Shown here in pieces: positions 1-10,769 of a stretch of DNA of 64,000 bases (positions within the stretch are counted from its first letter, which is position 1; every line of letters starts with the position of its first letter). Below the pieces are notes generated by a model that had not been told where the DNA came from, did not search any database, and worked only from the letters and a program-made list of their open reading frames with translations. Origin of the DNA: Rosa chinensis (taxonomy: Eukaryota; Streptophyta; Magnoliopsida; Rosales; Rosaceae); NCBI RefSeq assembly GCF_002994745.2, contig NC_037094.1, positions 1,884,001 through 1,948,000 of the forward strand, in the 5' to 3' direction. The translations under genes were made by a program, and so were the position numbers.

Positions 1-344
1 TCAATACTATTGAGTATATAGATGTCAAAACCAACTTATTGGTATAAAATAATAGATATATATTTGTGAGGTATTAGAGGGAACTAAAGAGTAGTTATAT
101 AAATATATCCCCACTTGTTGAATAGACACCTTTTTTTTTTTTTTTTGTAGAAATTTAAAAGAGCAAACTACACATAAGTCTTTGACAAAAGAAGAATTCA
201 CAAATACATATAAGGACAAAATTTTACATATAAGAACAAATTGTTATATTTTGTTGCCATGTGTCAATAAGACATTTACAATTCCAACTTTCATGCATGG
301 ATAACTAAATATATATATTTTTTAATTCAAACTCTTTTTTGTTC
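1..344. other. AT-rich spacer, no gene seen
   Basis: No coding region is recognisable. The stretch around 60-105 (TTTGTGAGGTATTAGAGGG and what follows) resembles 7315-7345, so this may be the edge of a further diverged copy of the spacer segment described at 5.8-9.8 kb. A T-run lies at about 131-146. Confidence 0.4.
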
Positions 345-690
345 AAATTCTGCTACTGCACTCGTCCAATCCTGCTAATGCACTCATATTCGTCAAATTC
401 TGCTATTACACATGTACTCATGTTTTGCTACTACATTCGCTGCATACTCATGTTGATACTGCACTTGTACTCGTCCAATTCTACTACTACGATTGTACTC
501 GTCCAGTTTTACTACTGCACTCATAATCTTTCAATCATGCTACTGCACTCGATGGAAATTTAGCTGCTACTACACTAGCTGGACATTTTGCTGTTACTGC
601 ACTCGCTGGAAATTTAGCTACTACTGCACTCGCTTGAAATTTAGCTACTACTGCACTAGCTGGAACATTTGTGCACTGCTATTATTGCCT
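345..690. repeat. 27-bp minisatellite (degenerate on its left side)
   Basis: Four clean 27-bp units run 554-580, 581-607, 608-634 and 635-661, each with the core TTTAGCTACTACTGCACT, followed by a partial unit. Upstream to about 345 the same core (CTACTGCACTCGTCCAA) recurs at irregular spacing. Because 27 is a multiple of three, short open frames run through the array with a nine-residue period; I do not regard them as genes. Confidence 0.85.
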
Positions 691-990
691 TTGGCATCAG
701 TAAATGAAGGTTTCATCTTGAATTGATCAATAAAAAATAAAGAAGAGGAGAAGAAAGAAAAGAAAAGACTATCGACTCACCCTTTGCCCCCCATATATGG
801 TGGATTTGCTTAATAATACAACCATGGTGGCATTTTGGTAAATCTGTTAATTGCTTAAAAACTCACAAAAGCCATATCCAGTCAAATCAATGAAACTGAT
901 CCCCAATGGCATGATGGCATCAATGTAAATTTTTGAAAGAAAAAAAATACTGAATAGAAAAAAGGATAAAAGAGGAATAATCACGATAGT
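691..990. other. Spacer, no gene seen
   Basis: AT-rich sequence between the minisatellite and the 3' end of the MRP RNA gene. No coding or RNA feature is recognised. Confidence 0.4.
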
Positions 991-998
991 AAAAAAAA
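991..998 (-). terminator. RNA polymerase III terminator of the MRP RNA gene
   Basis: A run of eight T residues on the minus strand follows directly after the 3' strand of the closing helix of the RNA. A T-run of this length is a standard polymerase III stop. Confidence 0.8.
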
Positions 999-1261
999 GT
1001 CACCACCACTGAAGCATAAGCCCCGTTCAGTTAGTCCAAAGGACCAAGCGAATAACTGTACAAATCGGCCAATTTACTCTGGGTTGAAGACCATGAAGGC
1101 TCCACACATGTCTCAGCCTCACCGCATTAAGCGATAGGACTCCAACTCAGCAGCGTTTACCCGTTTCCAGGCCTGCATCTCTGCAGATGGTGGCCCGGGG
1201 ACTTTCCTGGGCCTGATTCTATTTCTAAAATCGCAGCCCGATCGCTTTGTCCAGTGGTGAT
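995..1261 (-). ncRNA. RNase MRP RNA (catalytic RNA of the pre-rRNA processing ribonucleoprotein)
   Basis: RNase MRP is a nucleolar/mitochondrial ribonucleoprotein that cleaves pre-rRNA; its RNA is related to RNase P RNA. Seen here on the minus strand: conserved region I, GGAAAGTCCCCG (1207-1196); conserved region V, ACGGGGCTTAT (about 1026-1016); and the P4 helix they form. In P4, AG-U-CCCCG (1203-1196) pairs with CGGGGCT (1025-1019), leaving the single bulged U that is universal in P/MRP RNAs. GCAGAGA lies downstream of region I, as in the human RNA. The ends pair in a P1 helix: CACCACTG (1259-1252) with CAGTGGTG (1011-1004). The length, about 265 nt, fits the family. The start is inferred from the TATA distance and could be off by a few bases. 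RNase P RNA is less likely because the region V context looks like MRP. Confidence 0.88.
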
Positions 1262-1284
1262 GTTGCACTAAATGAGTCACAAGG

Positions 1285-1328
1285 TTTATAAAAGCCCACA
1301 CGATTCGTGCGCGGTTCCGATGTGGGAC
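1285..1328 (-). promoter_or_regulatory. Plant snRNA-type promoter: USE plus TATA, polymerase III spacing
   Basis: The upstream sequence element GTCCCACATCG lies at 1328-1318 (minus) and matches the plant consensus RTCCCACATCG exactly. A TATA box (TTTTATAAA, 1293-1285) follows after 24 bp. In plant snRNA genes this short spacing specifies polymerase III (U6, U3, MRP) and a spacing about ten bases longer specifies polymerase II. The predicted start near 1261 is about 25 bases below the TATA. Confidence 0.9.
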
Positions 1329-1998
1329 TCGCAAACGCTACCTAAATAGGAGATTGTGCTGTCTCAAACTCTCAATATATGCTTGCTTGGTTATGTTAAT
1401 TCAATCAGGAAGAGGAAGGACCAAAACACTCTGATTCCCATAAGCTTCAGAAGAATGACCCAGATTCTACCGCAAATGTTATACACATAACATGCAGCTT
1501 AAAAAATTCTTCAAAATCTACAGTGAAACTCATGGGAGGAAACTACTCCATGTCAACCATCCACATCCACTTTACGTGCAAAATTCTTCATATATCCTAA
1601 TGCATGCTATAAAGCAAAAACTACGAATCATATCTGCGCGTCGCTGTGGTTGGGTGACGTGCTCTGCTCAATGGATATGCAACAGAGATGGCAACACGCC
1701 CGCACGTAATGCCTTCATTATCGTCTTGTCCTCTTTATCAACCCCCACCTGCTGCTTTCTTTTGCAGCTTTTCGGCATTGTTGTTGTTGTTGTTGTGGTT
1801 GCTCCGCCGGGGGGATCTTTTTGCACTTTTGCAGGCGCAGGCGCGCTCTAAATAAGTTGGGCATAATCGGGACTCATTTCACAGGGCTGGTACAATAAGC
1901 AATGATTATCACTCACTAATCTAATGTGAATTTGAATTTAGCAAACTGGGAATACATAAGCTAGCAGTGATAATTGTCATTTAGACCTTGTGTACGTT
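1329..1998. other. Spacer upstream of the MRP RNA gene
   Basis: The only long open frame (1492-1851, plus) is low-complexity at its end (a valine run from GTT repeats) and has no recognisable domain, so I do not call it. Nothing else is seen. Confidence 0.4.
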
Positions 1999-2006
1999 GT
2001 TGTAAC
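1999..2006. repeat. Target-site duplication, left copy (hAT)
   Basis: GTTGTAAC, identical to the eight bases at 5281-5288 on the other side of the hAT element. Confidence 0.9.
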
Positions 2007-5000
2007 CAAGGTTTTAAATATCGGTATTTTCATATCTATCGGTACTTTGAAAAAGAGAGATATCGGATATATCGGGGATATACCGGGAATACAGTGTACG
2101 AAAATATCGTTTTTGAAAAAAGTCAATTTATTAGAAATTTAGAACAACATATAAATACATATGAATGTAAACTTCATCTACATCCAAAAAGAGACTCTAG
2201 GAGGTTGAAAAGCCGCTCTCTGGTCTACAAAAATGCAATAATCAAACCAGGACATATGACCCATATAGTGCGAATTGTAGTGATGAACATGATAGTTACA
2301 GATCTCTTTAGAGTTGCCGACTATTTCCCCTATAAGGGGATAATAAGGATGAACCAAATTAGATGACTGATCATATACTTCTCCATATTGATTATATCCA
2401 TAAGCATCATAACCAAATTGATCGTTGCCTTCATGAGATTCATTTGAGATCCCACTGCGCTCTGTGCCTAAACTGATAAAGTCAAAACTTAAGGCAATTG
2501 AAGAAACATCAGATGGGGTACTTTGATCATCAGTTGCACCTCTAGTCCTCCTCCCATATCGGGTCTTCTCTTGAGCACCATGACCAGCTGTTCTCACTCT
2601 GTGGTCTTCATCTTGGGTGGCATGATCAAAATTACCTTCACAGGTAAATTGGAATCCTCCATCCACAGAAGATTGTCCATGTTCATATCTTTCACCTCCA
2701 CTACCTGTTCCGCTTCCACCCTCCCCACCATCATCAGAACTATCTGGAGTTGCTGTACCACCCCACACATCATCATTATCTGAATTATCTTCTGGGTTTT
2801 TAAAAACTTCTTCAGATAAGACTCTCTCTACGTTGATTCCAGCATTAGTTACAGTTTCTACAACTTGTGGAAGAGGTCTTCCAGCTTCATCATCGAGGTG
2901 TGCAGGCATAATCCAATCATGAAGTGGATCAATGCCATTATCAAGCGGCTCGCTTGTAACATGAAGTAGATCTATATAGTTGTTTTCATTGACCACATTA
3001 TTCTTTGCCTGTTTATCTCGCAGCCGCAGCTTCATGTTGTAGTAACAATATACAAGCTTTTCCAACTTCTGCTATGCCAAACGGTTCCTTTGCTTGGTAT
3101 GAATAATAGCAAATGTACTCCAATTTCTCTCACACGCAGAAGAAGAAGCCGTTTGTGCCAAAATACGCATTGCAATTTTCTGCATGTTTGGTGTAGAATA
3201 CCCAAATTGTGTCCACTAATCAGTTGTAAAACTACTACAATGAGTTACAACTATAATATATCAACATTTTCTATTAAAGAAATTATATGTGTGTGTATGT
3301 GTGTGTTTTAATGTATACATATACGGATATACCACAAACTTGTATTTCTGGTTTCTCTTGTTTTTCTTGCTATGGTTGACCCAAATGATTCATTTGCATC
3401 TCTAAAGCATACAATCTGCATTAACCATTTGAAAGACAGTCATTTCTAATCCCAAATATTTTAAGGTTGTCATCAATAAGAAGTTACCTCATCCACAAAT
3501 GTATATGCAATTTCTCCATTTATGTTAAATTGTTCGACAACTGTTGCCAGAGAGTTTGTGAAACGTGGGCTATAACCAACATCATGTCGATAATGAAAAT
3601 TTGGGTTTAAGAAATGTGCTACAAACAAGAAACCAAAAAGTTATATAATATAGATCTAACTAAGTAATTATCAAGATACAACCGTATTTCGAGATAGAGA
3701 AATAATACCTGCTGCATGCAATGGTTAACTTAATGTGTTATCCCATCGATCATTGATGATTTTAAGCACCCATTTCTTTCCTCTCATCTGTGATATTTGT
3801 TGTTTCACTCTTTCAAACATATCATATAATATGGGCATGGTTGGCTGAATTTCTGTGTCAACAATTCGAAGAATCTCATACAATGGCTTATAAATTTTAT
3901 GGACTGCTTCCATGCATCCCAAAATGTCCCACCGAGGACGCTTTTTCTATCATTTTGCCATCTCTGGTCCTGCTCGCTGCATTTTCATTCCATGCGCTAC
4001 TTGTAAACAATTTTCTCAAATCAGATTTCTTCTTCAAAATGCTGTCGATGGCAATGTGATTTGTCGCAAATCGAGTTTTACCCTGTCGAATCAAATCTCC
4101 CTTCGTGATGCTCCTCATTTCAGCCAGTACCCAACCATGATTGTAGATGTAGTTAGTTACACTTTGAGCCCATTTGATGACAGTGGAAACAGTCTCTTGC
4201 TTCCCGATATCTTCAAATATCAAATCGATGCAGTGGGCAGCACACGGGATCCAGAACAGCGGATATTTTTTCTGTAGTTCCCTTCCGGCCTTTTTAAATG
4301 TTGATGCATTGTCAGTGACAATCTAGACAACATTTTCTGGTCCAACATTTTGGATAATCTCATCTAACAATAGTTCTATGTACTGAGCATTTTTTTTCAT
4401 ATGTGAAGCATCTACAGACTTCAAAAACACAGTTGAACCTTTTGAATACACCATGAAATTTAGAATAGACATTTTGGTTGGGCCAGTCCATCCATCACAC
4501 ATGATAGTGCATCCATATATTTTCCAGGTTTCTCTGTGAGTATCCACATACCTTTTCATTTCTGTGTACTCATTCTCTAAGTAACGAGTCTGAATTTCAT
4601 AGGAGGTAGGAAGCTTTACACCAGGACCTAAACAAGAAAATGATTTATTTTATAGGAATGTTCATTATTAAATTCTACTTAACATAATTGTCCATGAAGA
4701 AATATGTAAACACAATATAATTTACCTAGATTTCCAGCTGTAGTCAACATGTTTTGGAAATGTGGAGAATCAGCTTTGTTAAAAGGGACAGCATCATATA
4801 TGTGGTATTTGGACACCATTGTTGCCAATAGTTCTCTACCACCATTTAGTAATGATTTAATTGTGCCTTATTTTGATTGACTATCTTTTGATGGCATTGC
4901 TACTGGAGGCTCAGGAAATGAGTACCGATAGGTTTTTAATCGATCAACTTGTACATATTATACTTATATATATTATATATGTTTGCTTTTTTTTAGAAGT

Positions 5001-5280
5001 ACTATAACGTAGTCTATATATATAATCATTATTTTTTTTTTTTATAACGTAGAGAATTACTGAGTTTTTTTTTTATTTTTACCTCAAATTTTACAGATAT
5101 TTCTTCACTTTATCGGGATATATCGTAAATATCTAATATATCGGAGATATTTGAAGATGTCGGAGAAATTTCGCAGAAACGGTGACAGATAAGATATTTA
5201 CCCCCATAAATATATCGGTCCGTCGAAAAAAGGAGATATCGGGGGATATATCGGAGATATCGCAGAGATTTTGAACCTTG
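2007..5280 (-). mobile_element. hAT DNA transposon, complete outline, decayed
   Basis: The element is bounded by an exact 8-bp target duplication (GTTGTAAC, 1999-2006 and 5281-5288), the length typical of hAT. Imperfect terminal inverted repeats begin CAAGGTTTTAAAT on the left and CAAGGTTCAAAAT on the right (reverse complement). Both subterminal regions are packed with ATATCGG/CGATAT motifs (about 2020-2110 and 5110-5265), a usual arrangement for transposase binding sites. The interior carries a hAT transposase reading on the minus strand. Total length 3274 bp. In-frame stops make the copy non-autonomous today. Confidence 0.9.
2178..4880 (-). pseudogene. hAT transposase (DUF659 and dimerisation domains), broken
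   Basis: Read on the minus strand from 4880 downwards. A segment ending in KADSPHFQNML (about 4860-4740) precedes a DUF659-like region (MCDGWTGPTKMSILNFMVYSK, about 4500-4430), then VTDNASTFKKAGRELQKK and PCAAHCIDLIFEDIGK (about 4320-4205). A later block carries WVLKIINDRWD (about 3775-3740). The C-terminal dimerisation motif SSSACERNWSTF is at about 3150-3115, and an acidic, glycine-rich tail ends at 2178. Breaks seen: a stop at about 4322, a frameshift near 3915, and a stop at about 3075 just after the dimerisation motif. The 295-residue open frame at 2178-3065 is only the tail of this protein. Assignment to hAT is firm; function is lost. Confidence 0.85.
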
Positions 5281-5288
5281 GTTGTAAC
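5281..5288. repeat. Target-site duplication, right copy (hAT)
   Basis: GTTGTAAC, matching 1999-2006. Confidence 0.9.
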
Positions 5289-6164
5289 TTGTGTGATGTA
5301 AATTTTGTGTTTTGTACACCCATATATGGTGTGATTTTACCTCTGACATACAGTTGATTGGACAAGTAAGATTATATGCTTGGCACTTGCTAGTTGCTAG
5401 GTAGCTCTAGTGTATATTTTATACTCAACACTATAGTAAATACTAAATAGATGGAACTAAAAAGTGGAAAAAAAGAGAAAATTTAAAATTATTATTATCA
5501 ACCAGTAGAATTTAGAACTTGTGATGTAAATAATATACATTAGTATCACGTTAATTACATTAAAAAAAATTCATAAGTTTGGTAACTATGTTGATGATCA
5601 TTTTTTTAATATCTTAGACTAGTTGTTAAAATGATTGGTTTTCACAAATTTTAGTTTAGTAATTCGAAGTATTGATACTTATGATTTAGTCTGTAATAAG
5701 AAAAATTGTCGAGTACAATGTTTTGGAATTGAAAACCAAATTATGTATTTAACATGATATAACATGGTTACTTTTTCTTATGCATTTCTTTAAATGAAAA
5801 GTTTTAATTTATAAATAGGATGTGCATGATTGCCCCATCCAATACTTTTTCCTTTCAATTCAGTGTGTCTTTGTCGTGGAATCTCTACCGGCATTAGCTT
5901 CTAGCCTTCTAGCACAAAACAAAAAAAAGAATCGATCAATGTCTTTGACATTGTTGTATATGGGAACGTGCACACATATTCCGTTGGCCAAAGTAAAAAT
6001 AAAGATTCTCACCCTTTTGGAGAGATATCAAATTTGATCTTTTACTTTCATTAATAGGAAATTGCTAGTATCAAACAGTTTTTGGTCTTATTCCTTGCTC
6101 ACTTTGAATAGAAAAAATGGAAGAGAATCAAGTTTACTTTATGTTTTGCGTATTGTTTTGGGTT
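5289..6164. other. Spacer; start of diverged duplicate segment A
   Basis: No gene is recognised. From about 5830 the sequence aligns by eye with segment B at 7640 and 9420-9600; shared words include GCCCCATxxAAT, CTTTCAATT and TGATATCAAATTTG. Confidence 0.5.
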
Positions 6165-6182
6165 AAACAGCTAAACAGAACA
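6165..6182. repeat. Target-site duplication, left copy (retroposon)
   Basis: AAACAGCTAAACAGAACA, repeated exactly at 7105-7122. Confidence 0.85.
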
Positions 6183-7104
6183 TCGAGCAAGTCTGCAATG
6201 AGCGGAAGACAGCGAGCGAACCCTAGCGCTCGAGCAAGCGATGGCGGCAGTATTGGGCGGCGGCGTCTTCCTCTCGTCTCAGGTAGAGTAGGCCGATCTG
6301 GCCCTTGGTACGATCATCGTCGATGGTTGCAATGGTTTGGACCCTGGGGTTGTTTTCCGGGGGATGTTGGTGACGGGTTCTGGAGGATCTTTGCCCTCCT
6401 TGGTTCAGGCCGGTTGGACGGAGAGCGGGACGATGCGGTGTTGTCAGAACCGGTCCCTTCAGTCAGCGGCAAGGGGGGTTGGAGTTCGGAGGTGCAACTG
6501 GTTTTGCCATCGATGGGCTTCGCTCGTGCTCCGGCAAGGCGTGGTCGAGGATTGCTGCAGCAGACTAGGCTGTTGCTCGATATGATGTTGTGGCCGGATC
6601 TGCTGCCGGAGGACATGAAAGTGGCGGAGGCACAGGTGCAGCAGGCTTCTCCTTGGTTGGCCTAGGCTTGGGCCTGGGCTCACGCTTTGGCTGATGAGGC
6701 AAGAAAGTCTTCCTGTTGAGCAAGCTCTGATTTGGGTATCGGCCTTTGGGCTTGGGCTCAGGTCAAGGCACTCTGGGCCCTAAATATTTTAGGGTATTGA
6801 GCCTGTGTGAGGTTGGATAAATTTCTATGAGTCTTCTATGACGTTTTTAGTGTTTTGCTTGTACCACAATTGCGTGATTGGCAAGTGAGAGCTAGTTGAA
6901 TGATTTCTTTCCGTAGGAGGCGAGGTTTTTTTATTCTTGTATAGGCTCTCTTAATTGTGAGCGTCTCAGAGATCATTAATGGTATGCTTTAGCTTAGATA
7001 GGTTATACCGGATTTTCTTGCCGAGTTTCTTATGTAAGTTTTGGTAGACTACAGCTTTTTTGCTGTTGATCTAATGATATCAACTTCTATTAAAAAAAAA
7101 AAAA
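6183..7104 (+). mobile_element. Poly(A) retroposon (LINE-mobilised, non-coding)
   Basis: A 922-bp insert is flanked by an exact 18-bp duplication and ends in a run of about 15 A residues, the signature of target-primed reverse transcription. The 5' half is GC-rich, unlike its surroundings; the 3' half is AT-rich. No reverse transcriptase is encoded. The long open frames inside (for example 6117-6665) have no recognisable domain. Paralogous spacer at 9590-9800 lacks the insert and so serves as an empty site. It could be a SINE-like element, a 5'-truncated LINE or a retroposed transcript; the sequence does not decide. Confidence 0.75.
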
Positions 7105-7122
7105 AAACAGCTAAACAGAACA
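7105..7122. repeat. Target-site duplication, right copy (retroposon)
   Basis: AAACAGCTAAACAGAACA, matching 6165-6182. The first A residues merge with the poly(A) tail. Confidence 0.85.
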
Positions 7123-7663
7123 AGCTTGACTCTGTGTTGGTCTTGTTTACAGTGAATAACAGAAAGGTAACAAATCTGATTGATTCTTTGACAAACACAG
7201 TGTATAACTTTTGCATTTTCATATAGTTGTTATGAAAAGAAATATTCTATACTTGGTACCCAGCTTGGTTTAGGGTGTTTCTCAATCTTATTACGCCAAA
7301 TAGACATTTTTGTGAGATATTGAAGGAAACTGAAAAGTAGTAAGAACTAGTAGTTAGTAACTACAATTATCAAGGTATACATAACATATGGACTCCTCAG
7401 TTGGAGCTGATTAGGTGGAAAACAAAACGATTATAGTCCGCTAAAATTATGCAAATTCAAGTTAACAAACAAGGTGTAATACAAAATGTAAATTTTTATT
7501 TTGAATATATTGTTAATATTCATCCATCTTTTTATCTGAGAAACTCTTGGATGTGGATGTGTCATATATAGCAGGGAGAAAAGAAACTAATGTCTTTTGT
7601 ATGAAAAATAGTAAATAAGAAGAACATGTTATGTAACCGCCCCATTAAATGCTTTGCTTTTCA
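7123..7663. other. Spacer, end of segment A and start of segment B
   Basis: 7123-7210 is the continuation of segment A and aligns with 9700-9800. No gene is recognised. Confidence 0.4.
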
Positions 7664-7672
7664 ATTAATTTA
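7664..7672. repeat. Target-site duplication, left copy (MULE MITE)
   Basis: ATTAATTTA, repeated at 9401-9409; nine bases is the usual length for Mutator-like elements. Confidence 0.8.
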
Positions 7673-9400
7673 GGGAGAATTTCACAAATTGTCACTAAAC
7701 TATGACTCATTCAACACTTTGGTCACTGAAGTTTCAAATATATCATTTTGGTCACTCAACTATTGCACTGTCAATCACTTAAGTCACCCAAAGAATATTT
7801 TATATATTTTTTTTAGTGAAAAAAATTAACAAAATGACTTAAGTGATTGACAATGTAATAGTTGAGTGACCAAAGTGATATATTTGAACTTCAGTGACCA
7901 AAGTGTCGAATGAGTCATAGTTAGGAGTGGGCATAAACCGAACCGAAAGTTGAAAACCGGCCGAACCGGGCCGGAAAAACGGTCCGATAACCGAACCGGA
8001 TGAGAAAAGCAGTAAAAAACTCATCAGCCAACCAGACCGGATCTTTTCGGTTCCGGACTGGTTCAACCTTTTAAACCGACCGAAGTCAACCGAATTTGAC
8101 CGAATTTTAAATACATATATTTTTTTAATGTGTTGTCTCTCTCTTATTGGATGATTGTTGTTTATGTTGCACCTTACCACACACAATTGCAACTACGTAC
8201 CTCATATAAATTCCTATAACCCTAGAGATATCAGCCTCATTCTCCACAATCTCACGCCCTCACTCTTATATCTCTCTCTCTTCAACTCTCATTCTCCGAT
8301 TTCTTTATGTCTCTCGCCATATTCCACAAAAGATTGGGCCGCAAATAAAATTAGGCCATGTCCTTCGAGACTAGATGAGGAGATCTATGTTCTTCATCAA
8401 ATCCGTCCACCGCGGCTAATCGACGGACTCTATCCCCCAGTTAAGGTCGTTGTTCTTGGTGTTCTCCATCATCTCCATCAGGTGTTCTTCTTCATTGTAT
8501 GTAATATTCTATTCAATTTGGGTAGGGTGTTAGACTAATAGTTCAATTTTATCTCTTTTTAGGTTGAGATCAGATTGGGTTTATATTAGATATGATTATG
8601 ATTATGGTTTATGATTTTTGAACTATGTATTGCAGGCTATGGAATCTTAGATCTGGAGGGGATGAGATGAAGCTTGAATTTTTTTCTTTTTCGATGCGAT
8701 CTGGGAACCGAGAAGTTGTGTTTAAAGCTTTGATATTTTCTTGTTGCTATTATTTTTTTTTTCTTATGAATTTTGGCACTCTTGATTATAGCAAACCCAG
8801 TTCAATATGTTTGTTGAGATTAGTACTAAGCTTCAGAGTTTGATTTAGGATTGTTTGCTAAGATTATTGTATTTGTTTTTGTTTTCTTTTCTTTTGGTTA
8901 ATAGTATGTACTATGTATCATTAGATCAGTCCCGGAAAAGAAAGTTTACAGCCACTCCTTCATGTGTTTCAAGTTGTGATCTTGAACTTGAAGCCCAGAA
9001 AATGAGTTTTATGTTCATCGGATATAATGATAAAAATTGGAATTGGTTAAGAATATGAATTAAAAAAAGAATACGAATTAAAAATATGAGAGATTCTCAA
9101 AAAAGAAAAAAAAATTAAAAATATGAGAGTGAAGGGCTCATAAAAACATTCAATTGCAAAAAGAAAAAGCCCATTAAAATTTGGAATAAAAAAGCCCATA
9201 AAAAACAGACACCGAATCGGGCCGAATTGAAAATTCGGTAACTCGAAGTTTTCGGCCCAGCCCATTCTCTTTCAGTTCTCGGTCCATATTTTGACCCAAC
9301 CGACAAGTTCGGGTCGGATTCGGTTTTGGCCCAAAACTGAGCCGGCCCGACCCACGCTCACCCCTAGTCATAGTTGAGTGACCATTTGTGAAAATTTTCC
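7673..9400. mobile_element. MULE-type foldback MITE containing a nested hAT element
   Basis: The outer element is about 275 bp once the nested insert is removed. Its termini are GGGAGAATTTCACAAATTG on the left and, reverse-complemented, GGAAAATTTTCACAAATGG on the right, continuing as GTCACT.AACTATGACT on both sides. Most of the element is one long inverted repeat (GGTCACTCAACTATTGCA around 7750 against its partner at about 7855-7870). A 9-bp duplication flanks it. It is split at 7921/9367 by the hAT element at 7922-9366. Confidence 0.82.
7922..9366. mobile_element. Non-autonomous hAT element nested in the MULE MITE
   Basis: Terminal repeats TAGGAGTGGGC (left) and TAGGGGTGAGC (right, reverse complement) are flanked by an 8-bp duplication GTCATAGT (7914-7921 and 9367-9374). 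Ends of the type TAGGGGTGGGC are known from RICESLEEPER/DAYSLEEPER-like hAT transposons. Subterminal CCGAACCG motifs and their complements are dense at 7935-8105 and 9215-9350. The 1445-bp interior encodes no recognisable transposase; open frames at 8155-8538 and 8625-9058 have no domain I know. Captured host sequence is possible but unproven. Confidence 0.78.
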
Positions 9401-9409
9401 ATTAATTTA
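9401..9409. repeat. Target-site duplication, right copy (MULE MITE)
   Basis: ATTAATTTA, matching 7664-7672. Confidence 0.8.
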
Positions 9410-10769
9410 ACTGCTGCTAGTTTAAAGGTCGACAGCTCTTCACTAGTTGACTATCCCGGTTGTGGAAATCCTTTTGGCATTGACGTTCATTTAGGGCGTT
9501 TGAAGTTTTGAACAATATAATCTCCAATTGAAGTAAAATCATGTATACGCTGATTCTCTTGACCAAAGTAGATAATCTCTCTCTTAACCTTCTAGAGTGA
9601 TATCAAATTTGGATCATATTGACTGGAAAAAATGGGAGGAAGAGAAGTATCATGGCAAATCCACTTTTTGTTTTGAATTGTTTTAGGGTCAAAGCTAAAA
9701 CAACCTGGTTTGACTATGTGTCAGTCTTGTTTGCAGTGAATCAAAGAAAAGTCAGAAAACTAACAAATATGATTCTTTGACAAACACATGGGGTATAAGA
9801 AAGCTCTTAATCATAGTTTAACAACTCCCCCTAACAGAGATATTCTTCTTAATTTTTCTTTAATAACATATTGGATTTTGGGATTATAATACTTTTGCTT
9901 ATTTCATGGTTAAGCAATCTACAGGGCATGGGTGCCTGATAAGGCCAAAAGCCAAAGTTCAAAAGCACTTGTATAAAATTCAGGAAATGGCTGAGCTTGT
10001 GTAGGAACTAAAAAACAAAAAATAGCTAGGGCATCTACCAACATCCCAAAACAAGAGGCCAATATAAAACCAGAGATGTACAAATCAAAACCCACATAGA
10101 TCAACAACATCATCCTTTCAATTTCTCAATTGAATTGAGTTGCAACTTGTGTGACTCTTTTGTAGAAGTGCTTTCATTTACCCAATCCTACACTTCTTTT
10201 TCCATTGCACGGTGATAAGATTGGAAAGGTGCTTTATACAAGCATAAAGTGGAATAAGGTTGTAGTAGAATATATAAAAGAGATGCATTCACAACTGACT
10301 TTCCGGCTCTAACATTTACTCTTGCGTAATCAAAGCTCAATTTCAGATTTCGTTCAGCTTTCTACGAGGCTGCCCATTCTAGCATTACACTCGTCCAAGT
10401 AAAGCCTAATTTAGGAATTCTGAAGGGATCCTAGTATTACTATCTCACCCATCAAACCAACATGAATTATGTGTTCAATTCTCTTGAGAAAAACAATATG
10501 TGACCTAAGGGGCTCAAGGTATTCAAGAATTAAGATAATTCTATTAGGAAGTCATAGAATCCAAGGCTACCAAGTTTTTGTCTTTATAGTTTATAATCAC
10601 AAGCCCCCCAAACATTATTATCTAATATATTTTGTTTTGGCACATTTGAGAACCTTCCAAAATGTGTTCAAGGGTTTAAGGATTTTGTAATACAAATACA
10701 AATCCTCTTTCTTTATTGAGTTACAAAACCCTCAACTATAAACAAAATAAATGTTTGCTTTTTCGACTT
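9410..10769. other. Spacer; remainder of segment B, then unassigned sequence
   Basis: 9410-9810 aligns by eye with 5860-6182 plus 7123-7210 (shared words include TCTTGTTTxCAGTGAAT and GATTCTTTGACAAACACA). From 9810 to 10769 I see no gene, repeat or RNA. Confidence 0.45.

Noticed and set aside
1119..1334. 71-residue minus-strand open frame over the MRP RNA
   Set aside because: It overlaps the promoter and most of a structured RNA and has no protein similarity; the RNA reading explains the conservation-type motifs.
6117..6665. 182-residue plus-strand frame
   Set aside because: It starts in host spacer and runs across the insertion junction into the retroposon, so it cannot be an ancestral gene.
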